From the NCBI RefSeq assembly GCF_014645815.1, contig NZ_BMML01000037.1, positions 1 through 64,000 of the forward strand: DNA of 64,000 nucleotides, in the 5' to 3' direction. Source of the stretch: Streptomyces fuscichromogenes (GTDB taxonomy: Bacteria; Actinomycetota; Actinomycetes; Streptomycetales; Streptomycetaceae). The position numbers were made by a program, and so were the translations under genes. Under the pieces are notes generated by a model. It ran no database searches, had not been told where the DNA came from, and saw only the letters and a list, made by a program, of their open reading frames with translations. Positions 19,201 through 22,395 of this stretch are shown piece by piece. Position 1 is the first letter of the stretch; the number at the start of each line of letters is the position of its first letter.

Positions 19201-20754
19201 CCGGCCCAGCATCACCGCGACCACCGACTCGGGCCCGACCCCACGGGAGGCCAGCACCCGCGCCGCACGCGACGCACGCTCGTCCAGCTCCGCGAACGTC
19301 ACCTCCTCGTCAGCGCACGCCACCGCCACCGCACCCGGCGCCGCTGCCACCCGCTCCGCGAACAGCACCGGCCACGACGCGTCCGCGACCACCGCACCCG
19401 TGTCGTTCCAGTCCGTCACCACCTGCCGCCGCTCCGCGTCCGACAGCAGGTGCGCACGCCCGGCTCGTTCGCCCGGAGCGGCTCGGGACATCCAGGCCAG
19501 GACTCTCCGGAAGCGGTACGCCAGGTCCGCGGCGTCGTCGGTGCCGTAGGTCTCCGGGTTCACGTCCACGGCGATCTGGAGCCCCGCACCGGCTCCTCGG
19601 TCGTAGAGGGAGATGTCGACGTCGTCGACGGGCCCGTTCGAAAGGTTGTGGGCCGTCGCCGTGCAGTCCCCGAACCGCACCGCGTAGTCGAAGGACATGA
19701 CGTTGATCGTGGTGCCGAAGAGGGGTCCCGATCCGACCCGGTTGAGGTCTCTGAGCAGGTCCGCCTGCGGGTAGCGCTGGTGGCCGAGGGCGGTGCGGAT
19801 GTTCCGGGACGTGGTGCGTGCCAGGTCCGCCAGGGTGGCGTGGGGGTCGAAGCGTGCGCGCAAGGGGACGACGTTGCTGGTCATGCCCGAGATCGCGCGT
19901 GTTCCCTTGCCCGTGCGTCCCAGCACGGGGATGCCGAGGGTGATGTCGTCGGCCCCGGTGCGGCGGTGCAGAAGGGTGGCCCCCGCCGCGATGGCGAGAC
20001 CGGCCACGCTGGTTCTGAGTCCTCGGGCGGCCGATCGGATCTGCGCTGCCCGGTCGCCGTCGATCTGTACCAGGTGCCGGTGCGGAAGGAACCGTGCCCG
20101 GCGGACGGGAGAGCCGCTCACCGTCACCGTACCGGGGTGTTCCGCAAGCGCCTGGCGCCAGAATTCGCGGTCCTGGTGGAACTCCGCCGACCGCCGGTAG
20201 GCGAGGTCGGCTTGCAGCAGCAGGGCGGACGACTGCGGTGCTCCTGCCGACGGGTCCTCTCCGGCCAGCAGCGCGGCATAGATCTCCGCCAGCCTGGCGA
20301 CCAGGACGGAGCCGGCGAACCCGTCGGCCACGAGGTGATGGGAGCTCTGGTACCAGAAGTGCCGTCGCTCTGCCGTCCGGATGACCGCGTTGGTGACAAG
20401 CGGCCCGCGCGCGAGATCGAACGGCCGGCTGATGTCCGTCCGCATCCAGGTGAGGGCGGCTGCCGTCGGGCTGTCGGCCGAGCTGAAGTCCAGTACGTGC
20501 ACCGGCAGCAGGTGTGCGGGCACGGAGTACTGCCGGACCTCGGTTCCGGCGCCCCGGAAACAGGCCTGGAACGCGTCGGCTTCGCCCAGCATCCGGCGAA
20601 GCGCGGCCACGAAGAGATCCGTGTTCAGATCTCCTTGGATATCCAGGTACTCACCGATGTTGTAGATCGCGTCGGTCGGCCCGAGTTGCTGTGCGTTCCA
20701 GATGGCGCTTTGTGCCGCCGTCAGCTCCCGGCCGTCAATCGAAGCATGGAACAT
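1..20754 (-). CDS. Giant nonribosomal peptide synthetase, six full modules plus a C domain (C-terminus beyond window)
   Basis: This enzyme assembles a peptide on carrier-bound thioesters in the cytoplasm. The frame is open from ATG 20754 to the left edge (6918 codons); the A3 motif of each of the six A domains falls in this same frame. The start has GAGGAG seven bases upstream and lies 19 bp after the mbtH stop. Approximate order by residue: C1 1-450, A1 462-966, T1 (Ser1017), C2 1070-1518, A2 1541-2021, T2 (Ser2073), C3 2157-2598, A3 2615-3095, T3 (Ser3149), C4 3234-3672, A4 3689-4229, T4 (Ser4280), C5 4338-4772, A5 4806-5322, T5 (Ser5374), C6 5435-5874, A6 5890-6399, T6 (Ser6447), C7 from 6506. 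No E, methyltransferase or TE domain is visible. Pocket residues suggest arylglycine-like, Ser, unknown, possibly Dpg, Thr, Hpg. Domain identities are secure; substrates other than Ser, Thr and Hpg are tentative. Confidence 0.96.
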   Translation of the reverse strand, partial: MFHASIDGRELTAAQSAIWNAQQLGPTDAIYNIGEYLDIQGDLNTDLFVAALRRMLGEADAFQACFRGAGTEVRQYSVPAHLLPVHVLDFSSADSPTAAALTWMRTDISRPFDLARGPLVTNAVIRTAERRHFWYQSSHHLVADGFAGSVLVARLAEIYAALLAGEDPSAGAPQSSALLLQADLAYRRSAEFHQDREFWRQALAEHPGTVTVSGSPVRRARFLPHRHLVQIDGDRAAQIRSAARGLRTSVAGLAIAAGATLLHRRTGADDITLGIPVLGRTGKGTRAISGMTSNVVPLRARFDPHATLADLARTTSRNIRTALGHQRYPQADLLRDLNRVGSGPLFGTTINVMSFDYAVRFGDCTATAHNLSNGPVDDVDISLYDRGAGAGLQIAVDVNPETYGTDDAADLAYRFRRVLAWMSRAAPGERAGRAHLLSDAERRQVVTDWNDTGAVVADASWPVLFAERVAAAPGAVAVACADEEVTFAELDERASRAARVLASRGVGPESVVAVMLGRSVDLVVALLAVWKAGAAYLPVDPSYPAERIAFMLADAGPVCVVTDSALAPALPREPGVPVVCVDDPAVAAKPTAGDTWAAPGPVWPDTAAYVMYTSGSTGRPKGVVVTQRDLVELASDRCWDESARVLGYAPYAFDASVLELWVTLARGGTVVLAPSAELDGETIRSLVAARGLTHVFVTAGLLRVLAEEDPACFAGLREVLTGGDVVPAAAVTAVLEACPGVVVRNLYGPTEITLSATQYAAAEAGAVPEVLPIGRPMDNTRVYLLDGCLHPVPPGVAGELYVAGAGLARGYHGRTALTAERFVACPFGDPGERMYRTGDLARWTADGELLFMGRADDQVKLRGFRVEPAEVEAVLAAHPRVAQSVVTVREDTHGDRRLVAYVVPDDTGRAARPDQDLSADPHADPHADLYADLGAHAAGRLPAYMVPAVFVSLPALPLTANGKLDRAALPEPATAGTSGGREPASREERLLCEAFADVLGLERVAPDDDFFGLGGHSLLATRLVSRVRVRLGVEVSVRTLFETPTPAALAARITSAGPARAALTRRERPERMPLSFAQRRLWFLAQLEGPSPTYNLPGALRLTGPVDVEALSEALSDVVARHEALRTVFPTTDGEPFQHVLAPDEAGEILRVTRATEEQVADLVAAEAGHAFDLSAQVPIRALLIETGPDARVLVLVIHHVAGDGWSMGPLGRDLSVAYAARREGRAPGWEPLPVQYADYTSWQRELLGAEADPGSLLARQVDYWREELAGSAAELALPADRVRPAVASHRGHTVPLDVPEHVYARLAALAREQGATVFMVVQAALAVLLSRLGAGEDIPIGTAVAGRTDQALDDLVGFFVNTLVLRTDLTGDPSFTDVLGRVREAGLTALDHQDVPFERLVELLAPDRSLSRHPLFQVMLTGQDVHEAALELPGLQVTWLPVGPLPSRFDLDVAVGEVTGADGWTVGLRGSVTGSADLFDQGTVTSISERLIRVLEAVAADPQVRMSRVEVLSDGERRRVVEGWNETGVVVPGLTLSELFGLQVVRSPGAVAVVCGDERVTFGELDERASRLAGLLVGCGVGAECVVAVVLERSVDLVVALLGVLKAGAAFLPVDPSYPVERVGFMLGDAGPVCVVTASGVVGVLPGDLGVPVVCVDEVGVAGEVVPVVGRGWSGGAAYVMYTSGSTGVPKGVVVSHAGIVNRLLWMQDRFGLGADDVVLQKTSVSFDVSVWELFWPLVSGARLVLARPGGQGDPVYLSEVIRSEGVTTVHFVPSMLDAFVEGGDPGAWGSLRRVVCSGEALSVVSAERFVGVCGAELHNLYGPTEASVDSTAWVFGGGVSGGGVPIGVPIWNTRVFVLDGWLRPVVPGVVGELFIAGVGLARGYHGRMGLTAERFVACPFGMVGERMYRTGDLVRWTVDGELVFVGRVDDQVKVRGFRVEPGEVEVVLTAHWGVAKAVVVAREDVPGDVRLVAYVVPADGGVAGEEVRAFAAGRLPEYMVPSAVVVLDAMPLSVNGKVDRAALPAPEYGSAGGGRGPATVAEEIVCRVFAEVLGVERVGVEDNFFELGGHSLLAVSLTSRLRELGLGVSVRALFEAPTPAALALAGDGGGGVVEVPPNGIPAGAEVITPEMLPLVDLSPAQVELVCEAVEGGAANVADVYPLAPLQEGIFFHHLMARSAETDAYLMSMVLGFDSRTRLSGFLKALQQVVDRHDIYRTGVVWEGLPEPVQVVWRRAAVPVTEVDLSGTGDAALELLAAAGSWMDVRRAPLLRVHTAVEPGSGRWLALVQVHHLLQDHTGLEVMLGEIAALMAGRGVDLPEPLPFRDFVAQARLGVSGAGHEEYFAGLLRGVTEPTLPFGLADAHGDGTGVRSERLRMADGLAERVREQARRLGVSPATLFHVAWARVLATLSGRTDVVFGTVLLGRMSAGSGALRIPGPFINTLPVRLDVAGVDVIGAVRAVQTQLTGLLVHEHAPLAVAQRGSGVPASAPLFSSLFNYRHGSPSASSGGQEAGPEGVELVFAQERTNYPLAVAVDDLGTGFALAVDAVTPADPGLVCGLLHTATEEVVEAVGAASATALDGLDVLPEPVRAQVLDAWNDTGAAVPDLTLPELFEAQVARTPDAVAVVCGDEDLTYAELDDRVARLARVLTDRGVAPESVVAVALERSVDVVVVLLAVWRAGGAYVFVDPSYPAERVALMLADAEPVCVVTSGSPDGGLPAGGALPVVALDDPTVVAELARESEEWSRPVPGGSRAAYVMYTSGSTGAPKGVVVSQGALVNLVVGLSPVLGAGLGVGALQFASFGFDGSVLDVAVVLASGGRLVVATADERADAGLLAELIVRTGVEVASVVPSLLAVVDPAAVPGLSRVLVGGELLTGELARAWADGRVLVNTYGPTEATVMVTTGAVDPATTAAPPVGSPVANTRMYVLDERLRPVPPGVAGELYVAGAQLARGYHRRPGLTAERFVACPFGAAGERMYRTGDLVRWTADGELAFAGRVDDQVKVRGFRIEPGEVEAVLSTHPGVAQALVTTREDTPNDKRLVAYVVPDGDGHLDGELSRELRTFAADRLPGYLVPSAVVVLEGVPLTVNGKVDRAALPVPEYAASGGGRGPVTVAEEIVCRVFAEVLGVERVGVEDNFFELGGHSLLAVSLASRLRERGFGVSVRALFESPTPERLAAVGDGGGVVEVPPNGIPAGAEVIRPEMLPLVDLSPAQIDLVCAAVEGGAANVADVYPLAPLQEGIFFHHLLTGSGDVDPYLLSLTVGFDDRERLDGFLSALQQVVDRHDIYRTGVVWEGLAEPVQVVWRRAVVPVTEVTLSQDGDPAVELPATAGRWMDVRRAPLVRVHVAAEPGSERWLALLQVHHLLRDHTGSDVVLGEVEAFLAGSGDELAAPLPFRDFVAQARLGVSRQEHEEYFAALLGDVTEPTLPFGLADARGDGTGVRRVRQPVDDTLAQRVREQARQLGVSPATLFHVAWAQVLANLSGRTDVVFGTVLLGRMSAGVGADRTPGPFMNTLPVRMDVADVDALGAVRAMQAQLAGLLVHEHAPLALAQNASGVPASAPLFTSLFNYRHVNHEHTAGAPQPGEAAGMRVLSAEDRTNYPLAVSVDDSVTGFALTAGVVAPGDPELVCGLVRTAVEGLLVALEETPRVPLCAVEVLAPGGREQLLTEWNDTAQAMPVVTVTELFERQAARTPDAVAVICGDEEIGYARLEERAARLAGVLASWGVGAESVVAVAMDRSVDMVVALLAVLKAGGAYLPVDLAYPAQRVAFMLDDARPVCVISDSVLPDVLAEVLSGGLGMPVLTVDGHSVTGAPLPAGAGVAPGGGAGVVDDGRRLLLPSHPMYVMYTSGSTGVPKGVVVTHEAVVNHLLARVAEFGWEASDRFMLTAPMGFDPSVWQMFCPLVVGGSFVIAPAGSTADPGYLVALARRHGVTVLHLIASALAGVLEEPAATGLSGLRQLASGGEGVPGALRDRAVALFPQADLVQGYGPAETCIAVTWYRCTGDEDTVPPIGGPIPNSRLYVLDDFLRPVPPGVAGELYIAGLPLARGYVGRTGLTAERFVACPFGGPGERMYRTGDLVRWRADGVLVFMGRADEQVKIRGFRIEPGEIEATLTTHPGVAQAAVIAREDTPGNKRLVAYVVPDATRADSAVPDGEAPDSTAADSTAAETAAPDGEAPNSKATENLALELRTLTARRLPEYMVPSAVVVLDELPLSVNGKVDRSALPAPDHAPGDTGRRPASVAEELMCAVFAEVLDLERVGVEQSFFELGGHSLLAMRLLSRVRSLFGVELGVRVLFEASTPAGLAARITGAGPARAALVPWERRERPERMPLSFAQRRLWFLAQLEGPSPTYNMPATLRLSGPVDPSALRSALRDVLARHEVLRTVFPAHEGEPYQRVLDMAEVGEVLQVAQATGAERVAELVAAESGHGFDLSEEIPVRVLLIETGPDAHVLVVVFHHIAGDGWSMGPLARDISRAYAARHAGRQPAWEPLPVQYTDYTLWQRRLLGEEDGPDSLPAAQVDYWRQTLAGAPQELTLPTDRLRPAEASYRGHTVRLDIPAHIHAELAALAREQGVTLFMVVQAALAVLLSRLGAGEDIPIGTVVAGRTDQALDELVGFFVNTLVLRTELHGDPTFAETLGRVRERDLAAFENQEVPFERLVELIAPSRSMARHPLFQVMLTLQNNDPAILDLPGVRAEAHPGVPLPAKFDLDVTLAEVLQAGRPAGLRGSVTGAADLFDADTVTAIADRLARVLVAVAVDPDVRLHEVDVLSEDERGRLLTRPRPQPQGDVPVASDATLPMRFEEQAARTPDAVALVSGEQSLTYEELNGRANRLARVLVQRGVGPESVVAVLMDRSADLVVALLAVLKAGGAYVPVDPAYPQDRIAFVLTDAKPVCVLTTSAFATALPVEPAVPALVLDGPQEASELAAESTAEPRGNGRPQAATGAHPAYVIYTSGSTGAPKGVLVTHHNALTLFGALRDRFGFGPGDTWSWFHSFAFDFSVWEMWGALLHGGRLVVVPHHVSRSPDAFLRLLAEERVTVLSQTPSAFYELIRAAGTGPLAGAESALRWVVFGGEALDAERLGEWWAHQRADGPVLVNMYGITETTVHVTFEEVKPPTGGGLPRGSLVGRALPSLRVHVLDRFLRPVPSGVTGEMYVAGGQLARGYAGRTGLTAERFVACPFGGPGDRMYRTGDLGRWTAEGRLLYMGRADDQVKIRGFRIEPGEVEAALAAHPQVAQAVVVVREDAVDDRRLVAYVVPEDGTSAGTIRDLPAVLRGYAAGRLPEYMVPSAVVPLPDGLPLTVNGKVDRSALPAPEYATGADGRSAASAPATALEEIMCGVFAEVLGVDRVGADDAFFERGGHSLLAMRLLSRVRSVFGVELGVRVLFEAGTPAGLAARIARAGADPARTDLVRRDRPERVPLSFAQRRLWFLAQLEGPSPTYNMPVVLRLRGRVDAAALGMALIDLVTRHEVLRTVFPVSDGEPCQRVLEPDRAGQVLRIAEAATEAQAVALVATELRHGFDLSAEIPLRALLIETGPDTGLLTVVIHHIAGDGWSTDLLAEDLSTAYAARRAGRAPDWEPLPVQYADYTLWQRELLGAEDTPGTLQAAQIDYWRQALAGVPQELALPRDRPRPAVPSHRGHPVTFDIPRAVHEQLTALARDHGVTSFMVVQAALAVLLSRLGAGEDIPVGTAVAGRTDQALDRLVGFFVNTLVLRTDLTGNPAFTDLLTRVREHSLAALDHQDVPFERLVEVLAPTRMRARHPLFQVMLAVEKEPPATPEVPGIQMEALPPETKPARFDLSVTVTETFEDDRPAGMRGSLTVAADMFDPATADTIARRFVRVLTGVAAKPQARVRQIDILTDAERHQVLGGWHTVEAPTTLPALFAQQAARTPGAVAVVCREQSVTYAELNARANRLARVLVRHGVGPETAVAVAMDRSVDLVVAVLAVWKAGGALLPVDPGWPAARMTVVLDDCGARIAVADPAAADGTFGQAATAAGTEVIPPEAGDGEDATDPPAGPSADVTAYVMYTSGSTGTPKGVVVSQRDLVELVSDRCWGKPDRVLWHAPYAFDASVYELWVALAGGGTVVVAPAGDVDDRALRSLTAEHRLSHVHVTAGLMRVLAEEDPGCFTGLREVLTGGDVVPAAAVAAVLAACPGVVVRHLYGPTETTLCATQHLVADAGAVPDILPIGRPMDDTRIYLLDDGLSPVPPGVPGEVYVAGAGLARGYHGRPAMTAERFAACPFGAPGERMYRTGDLARWTHDGQLVFAGRADDQVKVRGFRIEPGEVESALAAHPRVAQAVVIAREDTPGDKRLIAYVVPDGEHGEHGAGGADGERGAGGGNGELAGELRAFAGERLPDHMVPAAVVELTELPLTVNGKVDRAALPAPEYRTAVEAREPATEQERILCEIFADVLGLEHVGPDDDFFDLGGHSLLVTRLVNRIRSILGVEAGIWLLFEVPTPARLAARIADAAPARLGLARRDRPERVPLSFAQRRLWFLTQLEGPSPTYNMPVVLRLNGPLDTDALRAALKDVVARHEVLRTVFPTTDEEPCQQVIAPDAIGEVLRTTHAEEAQAAGLVAAEVRYTFDLAAEIPLRGLLIETAADSHLLLVVIHHIAGDGWSMGPLARDLSRAYEARCKGGRPDWEPLAVQYADYTLWQRELLGGEEDPGSVLAGQVAYWREVLAGVPQELVLPVDRPRPVVASHRGHVVALDIPAEVHTGLTALAREQGVTLFMVVQAALAVLLSRLGAGEDVPVGTAVAGRSDQALDDLVGFFVNTLVLRTDLTGDPTFADLLGRVRETSLAALDHQDVPFERLVEILTPDRSLAQHPLFQVMLTLQNAGLATLDVPGLNVEQMQSGLAAAKFDLEVSLSEVTDGVGQAVGLRGSVIGSADLFDVGSVEGF
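1300..4480 (-). other. NRPS module 6: LCL-type C - A (4-hydroxyphenylglycine) - T
   Basis: C6 has PLSFAQRRLWFL and HHIAGDGWST. A6 pocket residues read D-A-Y-H-L-G-L-L-C-K, a typical 4-hydroxyphenylglycine code. This is the clearest link between the synthetase and the HmaS/HpgT genes. A Gly/His/Glu-rich insertion lies between A8 and A9 (about 1681-1752). T6 carries FFDLGGHSLL. Confidence 0.82.
1681..1752 (-). repeat. Low-complexity insert between A8 and A9 of A6
   Basis: Repeated GCCGTGCTC and related triplet blocks encode a Gly/Glu/His/Ala-rich stretch after AYVVPDG. It is in frame. Confidence 0.55.
4510..7760 (-). other. NRPS module 5: LCL-type C - A (threonine) - T
   Basis: C5 has PLSFAQRRLWFL and HHIAGDGWSMGP. 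A5 pocket residues read D-F-W-S-V-G-M-V-H-K, one change (Ser for Asn) from the usual threonine code D-F-W-N-V-G-M-V-H-K. T5 reads FFERGGHSLL, with Arg where the other T domains mostly have Leu just before GGHSLL. Confidence 0.8.
7800..11090 (-). other. NRPS module 4: LAPLQEGIFFHH-type C - A (possibly Dpg) - T
   Basis: C4 is of the same class as C3 (HHLLRDHTG). A4 pocket residues read D-P-W-H-A-G-G-I-A-K. From memory, the D-P-x-H-x-G pattern resembles 3,5-dihydroxyphenylglycine domains of glycopeptide synthetases, which would fit the dpgABC genes in this cluster, but this is a tentative call. A repetitive, acidic and Ala/Ser-rich insertion lies between the A8 and A9 motifs (about 8190-8310). 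T4 carries FFELGGHSLL. Confidence 0.65.
8190..8310 (-). repeat. Imperfect tandem repeats coding an insert between A8 and A9 of A4
   Basis: Repeated GCCGTACTGTCCG and GGCGCCTCGCCGTCCGG blocks encode a run of about 35 residues rich in Asp, Ser, Ala and Pro. It sits at the same position in the A domain as the shorter inserts in A1 and A6. Confidence 0.6.
11200..14330 (-). other. NRPS module 3: LAPLQEGIFFHH-type C - A (unassigned) - T
   Basis: C3 opens with VYPLAPLQEGIFFHHL and has HHLLQDHTG in place of HHxxxDG, a class distinct from the LCL domains of this protein. A3 pocket residues read D-G-L-S-L-G-T-V-M-K, which I cannot assign to a substrate. T3 carries FFELGGHSLL. The T2-C3 and T3-C4 junctions are nearly identical in DNA sequence. 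Confidence 0.75.
14440..17560 (-). other. NRPS module 2: LCL-type C - A (serine) - T
   Basis: C2 has the LCL opening PLSFAQRRLWFL and the active-site motif HHVAGDGWSMGP. A2 pocket residues read D-V-W-H-V-S-L-V-D-K, a standard serine code. T2 carries FFELGGHSLL. Most of A2 (about 14,880-16,210) is written in a codon style unlike the rest of the gene, rich in GGG, GTG and TTG, which suggests this domain was replaced by recombination. Confidence 0.85.
17600..20754 (-). other. NRPS module 1: N-terminal C (EntF-like) - A (arylglycine-like) - T
   Basis: C1 starts at the protein N-terminus with LTAAQSAIWNAQQL, unlike the PLSFAQRRLWFL opening of C2, C5, C6 and C7. Its active-site motif is HHLVADGF, close to the C domain of EntF-type enzymes that accept an acyl or aryl group from another carrier. 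A1 pocket residues read D-A-L-F-L-G-L-L-S-K. The surrounding sequence (LTHVFVTAGLL, LREVLTGGDVVP) is the kind seen in 4-hydroxyphenylglycine domains, but with Phe for the usual His at the fourth position and Ser for Cys at the ninth. Hpg, Dpg or a modified arylglycine are all possible. T1 carries GLGGHSLL. Confidence 0.75.
17950..18010 (-). repeat. Short tandem repeat coding an insert between A8 and A9 of A1
   Basis: A 12-bp unit (GCGTGCGGGTCA on the plus strand) and its variants encode repeated Ala-Asp-Pro-His and Ala-Asp-Leu-Tyr tetrapeptides between the AYVVP and RLPAYMVP segments. The tract is in frame and probably forms a flexible linker in the mobile C-terminal subdomain. Confidence 0.6.
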
Positions 20755-20773
20755 ACCCGGGCTCCTCAGCGTG

Positions 20774-20992
20774 TCAGGACTGGCTCTTCTCCATGGCTTC
20801 GATCAGGCTCTTGGGCCGCAGGTCGCGCCAGTTCGCCTCGATGTAGTCAAGGCATTCCTGGCGGCTCTTCTCCCCGAAGACGACCTGCCATCCCGCCGGT
20901 ACGTCGACGAAAGTGGGCCACAGGGAATGCTGGCCCTCGTCGTTGACGAGCACGAGATAGTCGGCGTCGGGGTCCTCGAACGGGTTCGTCAT
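20774..20992 (-). CDS. MbtH-like protein
   Basis: This 72-residue cytoplasmic chaperone-like protein binds adenylation domains and activates or stabilises them. It has the family hallmarks: NPFEDPDADYLVLVNDEGQ, SLWP, P-x-GW, a Cys after SRQE, and WRDLRPKSL near the end. The length is normal for the family. The start ATG 20992 follows a GGAAAGGAAA ribosome site. The stop is 19 bp before the NRPS start, so the two are surely co-transcribed. Synthetases that load Hpg or Tyr-like residues commonly require such a partner, which fits A1 and A6. Confidence 0.96.
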   Translation of the reverse strand: MTNPFEDPDADYLVLVNDEGQHSLWPTFVDVPAGWQVVFGEKSRQECLDYIEANWRDLRPKSLIEAMEKSQS

Positions 20993-21049
20993 TTCCGTTT
21001 CCTTTCCGATAACTGGCGGTACGGGCGGTCGCTTGGGGCTTTCGCCGGG

Positions 21050-21883
21050 TCAGTCGTCGTTCTTGTGCAGGAACTCGATGATGGCCGCGTTGACTTCTTC
21101 GGGGCGTTCGAGGTAACCGAGGTGGCCGCAGGACGCTATCTCGACGAAGTCGCAGTCCGGAATCGCCTCGGCGACTTCGGCGCCCAGCAGAGGTGGCGTG
21201 ACGAGGTCGTCGGAGAACGCGATGACCCGGCAGGGGACCGTGACGTTCCGCAGTGCCGGGCGCCGGTCGGCGCCGGCCAGCCCGGCCCAGGTCTGTCCGG
21301 AGGCCACGCCCCCGCTGCTGTCAGGGAGTTGGAAGACGTCCAGCCAGAGCGAGACCGCGTTCTCGTCGTCGAGGGTCGCGGGGGAGAGCATCTGGAAGAC
21401 CGACATGGCCGCGGCGTACTCCGGCGGGAGCTGGACACCGGATTCCGCGAGCGCGCGATGGGCGGCCTCGTGCGCGCTGCGGGCCGCGTCGGAGCGCGCC
21501 TTGGTCGACATCAGTACGGCGCAGCGCACCAGGTGCGGCGCTTGGATCAGGAGTTCCTGTGCGATGAGGGCGCCGAGGGAGACCCCGACGACACGGCAGG
21601 GTGCGAGCGCCAGCCCCTCGATCAGGCCTCTGGTGTCGCGGACCATGTCGGCGAGTGAGTACCGGCCCGGCGGGCGGTCGGACGGCGGTATTCCGCGGTT
21701 GTCGAAGGTGATGGCCTGGTAGCCCGCGCTCACGACGGCGGGGGTCTGGTGGACGGTCCACACCCGCCCGGCGGCGCCCGTGCCCATGACGAAGAGAACC
21801 GGCTCACCCGATCCGTGCCGCTCGTAGGCGAGCCGGATGCCGTGGGGCAGCAGCCGGCGTACGGGTTCACCGCTCAGCGCCAT
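21050..21883 (-). CDS. Alpha/beta-fold hydrolase
   Basis: This is a predicted serine hydrolase of about 277 residues with a nucleophile elbow GVSLG, an acidic residue in AFSDDLVTP and a histidine in CGHLGYLERP. The N-terminal half has an oxyanion-type turn (FVMGTGAAG). I chose ATG 21883, which begins MALSGEP; the frame extends upstream to a TTG at 21964, but that extension is Arg-rich and unlike the family. It is the first gene of the leftward unit hydrolase-mbtH-NRPS, 57 bp before mbtH. By position it could release or proofread a carrier-bound intermediate, as stand-alone hydrolases do in glycopeptide clusters, but the sequence does not show the substrate. Confidence 0.85.
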   Translation of the reverse strand: MALSGEPVRRLLPHGIRLAYERHGSGEPVLFVMGTGAAGRVWTVHQTPAVVSAGYQAITFDNRGIPPSDRPPGRYSLADMVRDTRGLIEGLALAPCRVVGVSLGALIAQELLIQAPHLVRCAVLMSTKARSDAARSAHEAAHRALAESGVQLPPEYAAAMSVFQMLSPATLDDENAVSLWLDVFQLPDSSGGVASGQTWAGLAGADRRPALRNVTVPCRVIAFSDDLVTPPLLGAEVAEAIPDCDFVEIASCGHLGYLERPEEVNAAIIEFLHKNDD

Positions 21884-22395
21884 TTCCGCTGCCCGTGATC
21901 TGATGTGCCGCCGTTTCCGACGCGTCCTGTCGTGAACTCGGCCGTCCGGTCCGGCCGGCAGCAATTGTCGTTGTGACGGGTCGCCATGACGTGGACCACG
22001 AGCCGGTCTTCCTCCCCCTGGGTGAGCATTCGATTCGCCGGCCCTCGGTTCCCGGTGTGCACCGTCGAGGGATCTGTCAGCAGGACCATGCGCCCCGACG
22101 AATACTGTCTCGCCCTCCAGGCCGGCGCAATACGGTGTCGCTGATCATCCGTCGCGACGGTGTTCAACTGCGGCAGGGAATCGGTTGAACGGGGAGGCTC
22201 CCCCTATCAGTCGCGCGGCTGAGATCGCAACTGTACGCGGACGCACGGCCGTTGCCGAGAGGTCGCAGTGTGCCGTCTCCGGATCCCGGGAACTGACTTC
22301 GGTGTCCCGAGTCCCTAAGGTGTCTCGGGAGTGTGTGCGTTACCGGTGAGGAATCCCCGACATTGGCGTGGAAATTCCGGTGGAGGAGAGGGCGG
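21884..22395. promoter_or_regulatory. Divergent promoter region between hydrolase-mbtH-NRPS and the oxygenase gene
   Basis: This 512-bp stretch holds no convincing gene. It carries a StrR-type inverted repeat at 22162-22190, immediately followed by a GGGGAGGCTCCCC palindrome (22191-22203), and a TCCCGAG/CTCGGGA inverted repeat (22305-22330) about 65 bp before the oxygenase start. Core promoter elements cannot be assigned by eye. Confidence 0.6.
22162..22190. promoter_or_regulatory. StrR/Bbr-type activator site, copy 1
   Basis: The sequence is GTTCAACTG, 11 bases, CGGTTGAAC, an inverted repeat with the geometry of StrR-family sites (consensus as I recall it: GTTCGActG-N11-CagTCGAAC). It lies between the divergent NRPS unit and the oxygenase and could serve either. 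The binding protein is not encoded in the window. Confidence 0.75.

Noticed and set aside
21050..21883. Calling the hydrolase a type II thioesterase
   Set aside because: It has a serine hydrolase triad, but its nucleophile and C-terminal segments look like general alpha/beta hydrolases rather than the usual type II thioesterase pattern. I left it unassigned.
21973..22188. A 71-codon plus-strand frame in the NRPS/oxygenase gap
   Set aside because: It overlaps the StrR-type operator, has no ribosome site and has an unremarkable Arg/His-rich composition.
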